Source: Ignavibacteriota bacterium (GTDB taxonomy: Bacteria; Bacteroidota; Ignavibacteria; Ignavibacteriales; Melioribacteraceae). From it: a stretch of 64,000 nt of DNA. Location: positions 1,354,501 through 1,418,500 of the forward strand of contig JADJOX010000007.1 in NCBI GenBank assembly GCA_016713565.1, given 5' to 3'. Positions 38,024 through 46,842 of the stretch are shown one piece after another. Made by a program: the position numbers and the translations under genes. Each line of letters starts with the position of its first letter. Position 1 is the stretch's first letter. The notes beneath the pieces are model-generated. The model was not told the origin of the DNA. It worked only from the letters and a program-made list of their open reading frames with translations, and did not search any database.

Positions 38024-38335
38024 TTAAATTTTATAATCAATAAACGAGTTAAATTTTTCATTATTCCCGTTTAATTTTCCCGTGAATGTAAATCTCCATT
38101 TTTGATTTTCTTTTACATTTTCATATCCGGCTAATAACGTCCAATTGTTGTTTTTTATGGAAATAAAATCTAATCCGGATATAATATCTATAAATTCTTC
38201 AACTTTAATTACTACCTTAAGATTTGCAATTTTATAATTTGATTTAAACCAAAATTCGGTTACTCCTTTAAATTCACCGCTTTCGCAATGAATTATATCT
38301 ATTTCGATTTTTTTTTCATTTTTCAAGAAGATCAT
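38024..38335 (-). CDS. Signal-less relative of the duplicated lipoproteins
   Basis: The frame is open from a TTG at 38371, but AAGGAAG sits seven bases before the ATG at 38335, so I prefer that start (103 residues). The core lines up with the lipoproteins at 31129 and 35789: FWFKSNYKIANLKVVIKVEEF matches their IYFTAAP..VKITKVTVSLPAQQF, and ENQKWRFTFTGKLNGNNEKF matches GQQWTFQFEGSLANNNQTF. It lacks a signal peptide or lipobox. It may be a diverged cytoplasmic copy or a decaying fragment. It lies 29 bases upstream of the lipoprotein gene at 37994. Confidence 0.65.
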   Translation of the reverse strand: MIFLKNEKKIEIDIIHCESGEFKGVTEFWFKSNYKIANLKVVIKVEEFIDIISGLDFISIKNNNWTLLAGYENVKENQKWRFTFTGKLNGNNEKFNSFIDYKI

Positions 38336-38519
38336 TGAATATTCTTCCTTAACCGAAAAATTCATGTACAAAATCTTTACTGATTTTTTTAAAATTGACT
38401 TGGTATAAAGTACGATTTGAAATTATGGTTGGTCAACACTCATACACCTACAATACCACTCAGAAAGGCTTTCAAAAACACTCAAAAGTAAAATTTGCAA
38501 ATATTTTGCTCGGAAAACT

Positions 38520-40523
38520 TTACAAATTATGAATTGCCTGCGTTAAACTTTCTGTGTGATCAATTCCAAGTTTTTTTCTAATTCTTGTTCTTGCCACTTC
38601 TACGCTTTTTGTGGTTTGGTTTGTAATTTGAGCTATATCTTTGGTGTTAAGATTCATTTTTAGAAATGCGCATATTTTTTGTTCGCTTTGTGTAAGCAAT
38701 GTATAATTTTCATTCAGCTTTTTGTAGAATTCAGGATGAACTTCTTCAAAATGCTGCAGAAAATCTTTCCAGCTTTCTTCTTCGGATATACTTTGTAGTT
38801 TATTTTTTAATTGTCTGATTTTCTTTTTATCTCCTGTTTCATCACTAATAATTCCATCAATTTCTAATACAATTTCATGCAGAATTTTATTATTGCTTGA
38901 AATCATTAATGCCTTTGATGTAAGTTCTCTATTTTTTGTATTCAGCTGCGAATTCAGCAAATCTATTTTTTTTGTCAATTTATTTGCGTTTTCTTTTTCG
39001 ATTATCTTTTCTTTTCTTTTTTTATAGATAAATGTTCCAAGGATAAAAAGAGATATAACTATTAAAATTATCAAAATTAAAATTAGCAGATTTCTATTCT
39101 GGATTTCATTTTTCGAAGTCAATGCCTGGTTTTGAATTCTTAACTTTTCGGTCTCCAACTGCTCAAGTTTGTATTTGGCTTGAATATCTTCCAAAGCTTT
39201 AAACTTTTCAATTGTTAAAAGAGAATCTTCTATATTTTTATTAAGTATTAAATAATTGTACGCAAGCTTATAATCATTAAGTTTGTTATGTGTTTCAGAT
39301 AATATTTTTGCCGCTTCCGATATATGTTTTGGCAGTTCCTTTTTTACTGCAATATTGTACGCTTCTATAGCAAATATTTTGGCTTTTGAATAATTTTTTT
39401 CAATTAAATTCAACTCCGCTAAATTATTAAGCGCAGTGATAATACTTACAGTATCACCAATTTCTTTTGAAGTAATTATTGATTTATTCAAATAGTTTTT
39501 TGCTTCGATTAGATCATTATTTTTTTTGTAAAAATCTGCCAGCATTATTTGAATTTCACTCAATCTGGCTTTGTCTCCAACGGCTTGTGCAAGTTCTAAA
39601 GTTTTGCTGAAATACATTAATGCGTTTTCGTTATTGTTAAGCGAAACAAATGAGGAAGCTAAATTAGCATAGCGCGATAGCAGTCTGTAATTATCATTTA
39701 AATTTTCCGCAATGACCGTTGATAGCTTAAAATATTCTATTGCCCTTGGAAATTCTTTCAACTCTTTATAAACGTTGCCAATACTTTCATAACAATCCGA
39801 AACAAATTTTTCATCTCCGAATTCAGTAAAGCTTTTTAATGATTTCATCAAATAAGAAAGCGCTGTTTGGTAATTTCCGATTTGTGTATATAAATTTCCG
39901 ATATTATTGTTGCTCACTGCAATAAAATATTTGTTGTTAAGGTTTTCTCCTATTTCTCTAGATTTTTCATGATGCCTAATTGATAGATCTTTATTTCCCA
40001 ATTCTCTAAAAACAATTCCCAATCCTACATTTGTCCAAAACAGCCCATCCTGATTTGATTTTTTTTCAAACAATTTCATTGCTTCATTATAAGAAGCAAC
40101 CGCATTTGCATATTTTCCGTTTTCTAATCCAAGTTCACCGTTATTAAAAAAACATTCTGCTAAAAGTGAATCATTCCCGGTTGTTTTTGCATTTTCGAGC
40201 GCCAAGTTATAATATTTTGCGGCAAAAGAATATTTGCTTTGCTGAAAGAAAATGTGTCCAATTTTAGTTTGTATGTCGGTTTTTTGAAGAAGAATTAATT
40301 CGGAAGTTTTAATTTTTTTTTCTTCATCCAATAAGGTTAATGCTTTTTGATAATAGAAAATTGCTGAATCAGGAAATAATTTTGTGAGTTTTTTTGCTTT
40401 TTCGGAATAATCTTTAAAGTCAGTTATTTCATTAGAATAATTTGTTGTTTGAGAATGAATATTCTGAAATACATTGAAGAAAAGAAAATAAAAAGTTATG
40501 AAAATTACTTTGATTTTCATCAA
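38520..40523 (-). CDS. TPR sensor with transmembrane helix and LuxR-type HTH
   Basis: This 667-residue protein begins with a signal-like helix (IKVIFITFYFLFFNVF) and about eight to ten TPR repeats (residues 40-440). A coiled-coil stretch, one transmembrane helix (LLILILIILIVISLFILG, near 480) and a cytoplasmic coiled coil follow. The C-terminal helix-turn-helix (LLTQSEQKICAFLKMNLNTKDIAQI, SVEVARTRIRKKLG) is of the LuxR/GerE type. This is a one-component membrane regulator design common in Bacteroidota: the TPRs would face the periplasm and the HTH the DNA. No receiver or kinase domain is present. Target genes are unknown. Confidence 0.88.
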   Translation of the reverse strand: MMKIKVIFITFYFLFFNVFQNIHSQTTNYSNEITDFKDYSEKAKKLTKLFPDSAIFYYQKALTLLDEEKKIKTSELILLQKTDIQTKIGHIFFQQSKYSFAAKYYNLALENAKTTGNDSLLAECFFNNGELGLENGKYANAVASYNEAMKLFEKKSNQDGLFWTNVGLGIVFRELGNKDLSIRHHEKSREIGENLNNKYFIAVSNNNIGNLYTQIGNYQTALSYLMKSLKSFTEFGDEKFVSDCYESIGNVYKELKEFPRAIEYFKLSTVIAENLNDNYRLLSRYANLASSFVSLNNNENALMYFSKTLELAQAVGDKARLSEIQIMLADFYKKNNDLIEAKNYLNKSIITSKEIGDTVSIITALNNLAELNLIEKNYSKAKIFAIEAYNIAVKKELPKHISEAAKILSETHNKLNDYKLAYNYLILNKNIEDSLLTIEKFKALEDIQAKYKLEQLETEKLRIQNQALTSKNEIQNRNLLILILIILIVISLFILGTFIYKKRKEKIIEKENANKLTKKIDLLNSQLNTKNRELTSKALMISSNNKILHEIVLEIDGIISDETGDKKKIRQLKNKLQSISEEESWKDFLQHFEEVHPEFYKKLNENYTLLTQSEQKICAFLKMNLNTKDIAQITNQTTKSVEVARTRIRKKLGIDHTESLTQAIHNL

Positions 40524-40583
40524 ATAATCACCCCTTTATATCCTTTTAATTGGAAAATGTTTACAATAAAAGAATATTTTTAT

Positions 40584-41756
40584 TTATTCTGATGATCTAT
40601 TTTGATCCAAATTATCAGTATTGCTCATAACTTCGTTTAAAAATTGAAGATTATCCGACTGAGAATTTGAAATAATAATTTTCAAAACTGCTGTAAGTGG
40701 AACAGATAAAAACATCCCGGCAATTCCCCAAATATATCCCCAAACCAATAACGATAGTAAAATTACCAGCGGGTTTAAGCCTAGTTTATCGCCCATTATT
40801 TTTGGCTCTAAAATATTACCGATTAAATTTTGCGCAAGGGTAATAATTCCAGAAACCAATATTGTATATCCGATTGATTCATATTGTATTAATGTCATTA
40901 CTGTGGGAAGAATAATTGCGACTATTGAACCAATATTGGGAATAAAATTTAAGAAGAACGATAAAACAGCCCATACAATCAAAAAATCAATATTAAAAAT
41001 CCATAATATTATTCCGACAACAATGCCTGTTAAAAGACTTATTAAAAATTTTGTTGCAATGTATCTTTGAATTTGTTCTGTAATTTCTCGAAATGCTTTA
41101 AGAATTGTCTGTTCTCGTTTTTGCTTAAGTTCATTTATTTTTTTCTCATATTCATTTTTCTCATTTTCTTCATCTTCAATAAGCAATTTTTTCTTTAATG
41201 ATTTTTTTGATTCGTATGACTGTACTTTTATATATCTGTTTTTAATAGCGTTTATTAAATGCATATGGCTGCTGTTTACAAAAATAAAGAAGAAGAGAAC
41301 AAAAAATAATGCAGAGAAAAGTGAAATTGTTGATGAAAAAAACCCGCTTGCCAAACCGCTGTAATCCAAATCAGTAAGTATTTTGGAAATATTAAATTCC
41401 AAAAAGAACTTATCCGCAATTCCAAAATTTGCGGCAGATGTTCTAACTATATTATTCAGCCTTTGTTCATATTGAGGAAGCTCCTCACCAAAACGGCTGA
41501 AAGAGTCAATAATAAATGTTGAAAGAGCCCAAAAAAATCCAATAATAATTAATAAATCAATAATTGTTGTCGCAGATCTGGGAATTTTCTTTTTAATTAA
41601 ATAATCATTAAGCGGCTCAAATACAAAAACCAAAAGATATGCAATTGTTAATGGAATAAAAATATCCTGCAGCTCTTTAAGAACTCCCAACAAAACAACT
41701 AGGCCAATAAATACGATAAAAAATTTTACTGCGGGATCTATATATTGCTTTTTCAT
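40584..41756 (-). CDS. AI-2E family (PerM/DUF20) membrane protein
   Basis: The 390-residue protein has about eight transmembrane helices, the family's usual layout, with an amphipathic middle region (about 90-150), a charged Lys/Glu insertion (about 185-220) and the conserved C-terminal signature NIGSIVAIILPTVMTLIQ, ILEPKIMGDKLGLNPLVILLSLLVWGYIWGIAGMFLSVPLTA. Family members include transporters and Na+/H+ antiporters, so transport of an autoinducer should not be assumed. Divergent from the GH13 gene across 81 bases. Confidence 0.92.
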   Translation of the reverse strand: MKKQYIDPAVKFFIVFIGLVVLLGVLKELQDIFIPLTIAYLLVFVFEPLNDYLIKKKIPRSATTIIDLLIIIGFFWALSTFIIDSFSRFGEELPQYEQRLNNIVRTSAANFGIADKFFLEFNISKILTDLDYSGLASGFFSSTISLFSALFFVLFFFIFVNSSHMHLINAIKNRYIKVQSYESKKSLKKKLLIEDEENEKNEYEKKINELKQKREQTILKAFREITEQIQRYIATKFLISLLTGIVVGIILWIFNIDFLIVWAVLSFFLNFIPNIGSIVAIILPTVMTLIQYESIGYTILVSGIITLAQNLIGNILEPKIMGDKLGLNPLVILLSLLVWGYIWGIAGMFLSVPLTAVLKIIISNSQSDNLQFLNEVMSNTDNLDQNRSSE

Positions 41757-41837
41757 TTTATTATTTTATTTTAAGATAATTTAAAATAACTATAAAATTC
41801 TTCACTTTTAATATGTCAAAAAAATTTTGGTGCTAAA

Positions 41838-43190
41838 ATGAAAAAATTTATTATGTGGATTATTATTGCTAGTATTCTGTTCTTTAGCTGTAGCGAACAG
41901 AAAAAGATTACGGAAAGCAAAAATTTCGTTCATCCTGAATGGAGTTATAATGCTTCAATTTATGAAGTAAACATTCGTCAATTCACAAACGAAGGCACTT
42001 TCAATTCATTTTTAAATCATTTGCCGGAATTAAAAAAGCTAGGCGTTGATATTCTTTGGCTTATGCCAATTAATCCAATCGGTGAAAAAAATAGAAAAGG
42101 TACATTGGGAAGTTACTACTCGGTAAAAGATTATAAAGCTATTAATCCCAATTTCGGCTCAAAAGAAGATTTTAAAACTCTGGTTGATAGTATTCATTCG
42201 CTTGGAATGCACGTTATAATTGATTGGGTTGCCAATCATACTTCTTGGGATAACAAATGGACGAAAACAAATCCCGAATTTTACAATAAAGATTCACTTG
42301 GAAATTTTATTCCGCCTGTAGCCGATTGGAGTGACGTTATCGATCTTAATTATGAAAACAAAGAATTAAGAAACGCAATGACAGAGGCATTATTATATTG
42401 GGTAAAAGAATTTAATATTGATGGATACAGATGCGACGTTGCGGAAATGGTTCCGTTGGATTTTTGGAAAAATACACGTAAAGAATTAGACAAAATAAAA
42501 CCGGTTTTTATGCTTGCTGAAGGTGAAAATCCCGAATTGCACAAAAATGGTTTTGATATGACTTACAATTGGAAACTTAAGGATGCTATGAATAATTACG
42601 CAAAGGGTTTGATATCAGTTGACAGCATTAAGAATTCCTTTATTGTTAATTCAAAATTATATGCTGATGATGATATAAGAATGAATTTTACTTCTAACCA
42701 CGACGAGAATACTTGGGCAGGAACTGAATTTGAAAGACTCGGTGATCTTGCCGAACCATTTGCAATTCTTGCGTTAACCGCAAAGGGAATGCCTTTGATT
42801 TACAATGGACAAGAAGCGGGAATGAATAAAAGATTACAATTTTTTGAAAAAGACTTTATTCCATGGCATGATTACAAAATGCGAAGTATTTACTCAATTG
42901 TTTTAGCGGAGAAAAAAGTAAATTCAGCAATGTGGAACGGAAACAAAGGCGGAAATATGAAATTTATAAATTCGGATAACAATAAAATATTTGCCTTTTC
43001 CAGAGAAATGGGAAATGATAAAATTTATGTTTTGATAAATCTTTCAAATAATAAACAAGAATTTAAAGTAACTGATAAAAATGTAAATTTAAGTCTGACA
43101 AATTTATTTACAAACGATAAAATTGATTTAGTTTCCGGTGTTCAATTTACACTTGAACCAAACGGTTATTTTGTTTTAGTAAATAAGTAA
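41838..43190 (+). CDS. GH13 alpha-amylase family lipoprotein
   Basis: The 450-residue protein has a lipobox (SILFFSCSE) and a single catalytic (beta/alpha)8 domain. GH13 motifs are in order: DWVANHTS (region I), GYRCDVAEM with nucleophile Asp (region II), LAEGENPE with acid/base Glu (region III) and TSNHDENTW (region IV). A short C-terminal beta domain follows. It should hydrolyse alpha-glucans at the cell envelope. No transporter or other glucan gene is adjacent. The family call is firm; subfamily and linkage are not resolved. Confidence 0.93.
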   Translation: MKKFIMWIIIASILFFSCSEQKKITESKNFVHPEWSYNASIYEVNIRQFTNEGTFNSFLNHLPELKKLGVDILWLMPINPIGEKNRKGTLGSYYSVKDYKAINPNFGSKEDFKTLVDSIHSLGMHVIIDWVANHTSWDNKWTKTNPEFYNKDSLGNFIPPVADWSDVIDLNYENKELRNAMTEALLYWVKEFNIDGYRCDVAEMVPLDFWKNTRKELDKIKPVFMLAEGENPELHKNGFDMTYNWKLKDAMNNYAKGLISVDSIKNSFIVNSKLYADDDIRMNFTSNHDENTWAGTEFERLGDLAEPFAILALTAKGMPLIYNGQEAGMNKRLQFFEKDFIPWHDYKMRSIYSIVLAEKKVNSAMWNGNKGGNMKFINSDNNKIFAFSREMGNDKIYVLINLSNNKQEFKVTDKNVNLSLTNLFTNDKIDLVSGVQFTLEPNGYFVLVNK

Positions 43191-43267
43191 CCGTTCATTT
43201 GCGTTGCTTTAAAATTGTCAAAACTTAAATATATTTGAAATCAAAATTAATGAAACAAATTTAAATT

Positions 43268-43714
43268 CTACTTATCGGTTTTATTTTTCTTATCTGGAAT
43301 AAATTTAAGTGAAATAGAATTTACACAGTGACGCGTGTTTTTTTCGGTAAACCCTTCACCAAGAAACACGTGTCCTAAATGTCCGCCGCAATTGCTGCAA
43401 ATTATTTCTGTTCGTCGTCCGTCGGCATCGGGAATTCTTGTTACGGCACCGGGAATTTCATCATCAAAACTCGGCCAGCCGCAGTGTGAATCAAATTTGT
43501 CTTTTGATCTGTAAAGCTCAGCATTGCATTGCTTGCAAACATATGTTCCGGATTCTTTATTGTTTGTATATTGTCCGGTATAAGGCATTTCAGTCGCTTT
43601 ATGCAATATTACCTTTTGTTCTTCGGGAGTTAATTTATTGTATTTCATTTTTTTCTGTGCGCTTATATTTGATAAAAGAATTGTAAATAAAATTAAAAAG
43701 ATTATTTTGCTCAT
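43268..43714 (-). CDS. msrB: Exported methionine-R-sulfoxide reductase
   Basis: The 148-residue protein has a signal peptide (IIFLILFTILLSNISAQ) before a complete MsrB domain. It carries both zinc CXXC pairs (CKQC and CSNC), HCGWPSF, GRRTEIIC, HLGHVFL, and the catalytic Cys in RHCVNS. It repairs methionine-R-sulfoxide in proteins, here outside the cytoplasm. An exported MsrA gene lies about 1.1 kb away. Divergent from the esterase gene across 75 bases. Confidence 0.95.
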   Translation of the reverse strand: MSKIIFLILFTILLSNISAQKKMKYNKLTPEEQKVILHKATEMPYTGQYTNNKESGTYVCKQCNAELYRSKDKFDSHCGWPSFDDEIPGAVTRIPDADGRRTEIICSNCGGHLGHVFLGEGFTEKNTRHCVNSISLKFIPDKKNKTDK

Positions 43715-43789
43715 TTGTAACCTTTCTTATATATATTTGATAATTATAAACATAAATCATTACTTGGTTCCATTAAAATTGAAAAAGCT

Positions 43790-44626
43790 ATGAGAAAAAC
43801 ACTTTATAAAATAATAATCGTAATTTTCCCTTTTTTTCTTCTTTCTTGCAACTCAATTAATTATACTACAACAAAAAAAGATGTTTTAACAAAATACACC
43901 GAACTAAAAATTTTTTTTTCTGAAGAAGTTAAAGATTCATTTTACTTATATATCCGTGTTCCCAAAAATTATGAAAAAGAAAATAAATCGTATCCGGTTT
44001 TGTATTTGCTTGATGGAGACATCTCTTTCAACATGGCAACAAGCATTGTTAGATATTTGCAGTATGCAAAAGATGTTCCGGAAATAATAATTGTTGGAAT
44101 TGGTTACGGCTCAATGATGAACGATGATAAAATAAACTACAGAGAGCGCGATTATTCTATTTCAAAAAATGAAATGTTAAAATTATCAGGCGGCGGTGAG
44201 AAGTTTTTAAACTTTATTAAAAATGAATTAATTCCTTATATCGATAAAAATTATAAATCTTCCGATAAAAGATATTTAACTGGATATTCACTCGGCGGAT
44301 TATTTGCAATTTATACTTTGATTAAAAATATAAATTTATTTAACGGTTATATTGCCGGAAGTCCTTATTTGAAAAATGATATTGAACAATTGTTAAGTTC
44401 ATCAAATAATTTAGATAATTATAGTGGAAAGATTTTTGTCAGCTTCGGTGAACTTGAGAGTGAGCATGATTATAAAATTCCCATACAAAATTTGACGAGA
44501 AATATTAAAAGTGTATTAAAAAATGATAAGAAAATTAAATTGCAGATTTTTGAAAATGGGACACATTACAGTTGTCCTCCCGAAGCTTTGACTTACGGAT
44601 TACAGTTTATATTCAGCGAAAATTAA
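43790..44626 (+). CDS. Esterase-D-like alpha/beta hydrolase, lipoprotein
   Basis: The 278-residue protein has lipobox FFLLSCNS and the 'putative esterase' (esterase D/Fes-like) fold: YPVLYLLDGD, oxyanion region, nucleophile Ser in TGYSLGGLFAIY (about residue 167), an acidic residue in SFGELESEHD, and catalytic His in FENGTHYSCP. Such enzymes cleave esters such as siderophore, acetyl-xylan or formyl-glutathione esters; the substrate is unclear. It sits alone between the two methionine sulfoxide reductase genes. Confidence 0.85.
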   Translation: MRKTLYKIIIVIFPFFLLSCNSINYTTTKKDVLTKYTELKIFFSEEVKDSFYLYIRVPKNYEKENKSYPVLYLLDGDISFNMATSIVRYLQYAKDVPEIIIVGIGYGSMMNDDKINYRERDYSISKNEMLKLSGGGEKFLNFIKNELIPYIDKNYKSSDKRYLTGYSLGGLFAIYTLIKNINLFNGYIAGSPYLKNDIEQLLSSSNNLDNYSGKIFVSFGELESEHDYKIPIQNLTRNIKSVLKNDKKIKLQIFENGTHYSCPPEALTYGLQFIFSEN

Positions 44627-44799
44627 ATTGTAATTTTTATCTAAATAGAAATTAAGTATTATATTGATGGTTGAATTAGATTAATTGCTACCTTCTTTTC
44701 ACCTTTGACATTTCACTTTTAGCATTTATTTTTTTAGATATAAAACTTTTTTAAAAAACTATTGTAGAACACTCAAAACTTTTTAGAAAGATATTTAAT
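44627..44799. other. Short intergenic region before msrA
   Basis: This 173-base AT-rich gap holds no ORF, terminator-like stem or palindrome that I could identify. An AGAAAGA lies about 10 bases before the msrA ATG and could serve as ribosome binding site. Confidence 0.3.
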
Positions 44800-45438
44800 A
44801 TGAAAAAAATCACTTTATTATTTTTTATTATTACTGTTATCTTATCATTTAATGAAAATATTTTTGCTCAAAATTTGAAGAAAGCTAAAATTATGAATAC
44901 AAACAATAAATATGAAACCGCGACATTTGGAACCGGTTGTTTTTGGTGTACCGAAACAATTTTCGAAAAATTAAAAGGTGTTGAGTCAGCTGTTTCCGGT
45001 TACAGCGGCGGAACAAAGGAAAACCCGACATACAAAGAAGTCTGCACCGGAAATACTGGACATGCCGAAGTTATTCAAGTTACATTCGATCCTTCTATAA
45101 TTTCATTTAAAGATTTGTTGGAAGTCTTTTGGAAAACGCACGATCCTACAACATTAAATCGTCAAGGTGAAGATGTTGGCACTCAATACAGATCAGTTAT
45201 TTTTTACCATAATGACGAACAAAAAAAAGTAGCGGAAGAATACAAGACGAAATTAGAATCTGCAAAAGTATTTAAAGATCCAATTGTAACTGAAATTACA
45301 AAGTTTAAAAACTTTTTTCCTGCGGAAAATTATCATCAAGATTATTACGAACAAAATAAATCTCAACCTTACTGCAGTTTTGTAATTACTCCAAAAGTGG
45401 AAAAGTTCAAGAAAGTTTTTCATGATAAATTAAAATAG
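44800..45438 (+). CDS. msrA: Exported methionine-S-sulfoxide reductase
   Basis: The 212-residue protein has a signal peptide (ITLLFFIITVILSFNENIFAQ) before a full MsrA domain with catalytic GTGCFWCTE, GYSGG, YKEVCTGNTGHAEV, and FFPAENYHQDYY. An internal ATG (MNTNNKYE) just before the domain could give a cytoplasmic form, but no clear ribosome binding site precedes it. It reduces methionine-S-sulfoxide, complementing the exported MsrB nearby. The methyltransferase gene follows after 15 bases. Confidence 0.95.
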   Translation: MKKITLLFFIITVILSFNENIFAQNLKKAKIMNTNNKYETATFGTGCFWCTETIFEKLKGVESAVSGYSGGTKENPTYKEVCTGNTGHAEVIQVTFDPSIISFKDLLEVFWKTHDPTTLNRQGEDVGTQYRSVIFYHNDEQKKVAEEYKTKLESAKVFKDPIVTEITKFKNFFPAENYHQDYYEQNKSQPYCSFVITPKVEKFKKVFHDKLK

Positions 45439-45453
45439 AGAAGACATTAGCTA

Positions 45454-46050
45454 ATGATAAACTTTTGGGATGAAAGATATTCTCAGGAAGAATTTGTTTA
45501 CGGAACAGAACCTAATGAATTTTTAAAAGAAACTTTAACAGAAATTAAACCTGGTAAAATTTTATTTCCTGCAGAAGGAGAGGGTAGAAATTCTGCTTTT
45601 GCTGCTCAACTCGGTTGGGATGTTTTTGCTTTCGATTCTTCTAGAATTGCAAAGGAAAAAGCCACAAAGTTATATAAATCAAATAATATAAACGTAAACT
45701 ATTCTTTATGTTCTTTGGAAAACTATGAATGCCAGTCAAATTTTTTTGACTGTATTGCGTTAATTTTTGTTCATCCCTCTGAAGATATTAGAAAAAAAGT
45801 TCACTTAAAATTGCTGAATTATATTAAACCAAATGGAATTTTAATTTTAGAAGCCTTTTCAAAAGATCAGTTGAAATACAGTTCCGGCGGACCAAAGAAT
45901 AAAGAAATGTTGTTTTCTGAAGAAATAATTAAAAATGATTTCGGGTCTTTGAATATAAAATTACTAAGTTCCATCGAAAAGTTTATTTATGAAGGAGAAC
46001 ATCATAAAGGCAAAGCTGCAATTATTGATTTTATTGCACAAAAACCTTAA
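45454..46050 (+). CDS. Class I SAM-dependent methyltransferase (TehB-like)
   Basis: This 198-residue protein starts INFWDERYSQEEFVYGTEPNEFL, typical of the TehB/thiopurine methyltransferase-like group. It has SAM motif I as ILFPAEGEGRNSAFAAQLG and the acidic motif FAFDSS, and later LNYIKPNGILILEAF. It is cytoplasmic. Related proteins methylate small molecules such as tellurite or thiols, but the substrate here is unknown. It follows msrA by 15 bases and may be co-transcribed. It ends 13 bases before a convergent gene. Confidence 0.88.
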   Translation: MINFWDERYSQEEFVYGTEPNEFLKETLTEIKPGKILFPAEGEGRNSAFAAQLGWDVFAFDSSRIAKEKATKLYKSNNINVNYSLCSLENYECQSNFFDCIALIFVHPSEDIRKKVHLKLLNYIKPNGILILEAFSKDQLKYSSGGPKNKEMLFSEEIIKNDFGSLNIKLLSSIEKFIYEGEHHKGKAAIIDFIAQKP

Positions 46051-46063
46051 CAGACCTTGTCTC

Positions 46064-46708
46064 TTAAATAGAGTTTAATAATTCTATTAAATTCTCAAAT
46101 GTTTTTGCACCTGTTTTCTTAAGTGTTTCAAAATTCTGATGTCCGCTTGCAATTAATACGCAATTAGCTCCAATTTCTTGCGAGACTTCAAAATCATGAA
46201 TTGTATCTCCTATCATCAGCACTTCGCCGGGTTTGTTTCCTATAGATTTCATTAGATTTTTTCCCAAATCAATTTTTCCCGCCGCATATATATTATCTAA
46301 TCCTGTAATATGTGAAAAATATTTAGTTAAATTAAAATGTTCCGCCATTTTAATCAAATTATCTTGTTTATAAGCTGAAAGTAACGATTGCTCTTTTTCC
46401 AAAGTATTGAACTTTTCCATTGTCTCGATAATTCCATTGTGAAGCTTACACTCAAATTTTCTTTCTTCATATTCATCCATCCATTCTTTACCGACAATCT
46501 CAAAGGATTCTTTAGTAAAATCAAATCCTGCGGCAATGTAATAGTTTATAACCGGTATTGTAAAAATGGATTTATATTTTTCTACAGATATTTCGGGAAG
46601 GTTTTTTTTTCTAAATAAATTATTTCCAATATCAACACAGAGTTGAAGATCATTTAAAATTGTCCCGTTCCAATCCCATATTATATGTTTGTAGTTTTTT
46701 ATATTCAT
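46064..46708 (-). CDS. HAD-family phosphatase (phosphoglycolate phosphatase-like)
   Basis: The 214 residues show HAD subfamily I motifs: nucleophile region IIWDWNGTILND, Ser in LLSAYK, Lys in GKIDLGKN, and acidic GDTIHDFEV. The second Asp of the usual DXD nucleophile motif is Asn (DWN). This variant is common in one branch of the family, so the gene need not be inactive. The helical cap lies at about 15-90. Probably a small-molecule phosphatase; the substrate cannot be assigned. Confidence 0.88.
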   Translation of the reverse strand: MNIKNYKHIIWDWNGTILNDLQLCVDIGNNLFRKKNLPEISVEKYKSIFTIPVINYYIAAGFDFTKESFEIVGKEWMDEYEERKFECKLHNGIIETMEKFNTLEKEQSLLSAYKQDNLIKMAEHFNLTKYFSHITGLDNIYAAGKIDLGKNLMKSIGNKPGEVLMIGDTIHDFEVSQEIGANCVLIASGHQNFETLKKTGAKTFENLIELLNSI

Positions 46709-46842
46709 CCAATTTTCTATTTATTTATCAACAAGTCAAATTTAGCTAATTTCAAAATTGTAGAAAATCATAAAAGCATATTTGCTAATTAAATTATTTA
46801 CTCATCTTTCGATAATACTACATTTACAAAATTTATAAAATA

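Noticed and set aside
40584..41756. Quorum-sensing autoinducer-2 exporter
   Set aside because: The AI-2E name covers many transporters; there is no luxS or other AI-2 gene here, so I give only the family.
46064..46708. Inactive HAD phosphatase because of DWN instead of DXD
   Set aside because: The first Asp (nucleophile) is kept and this variant is common in a branch of the family; no other motif is lost.
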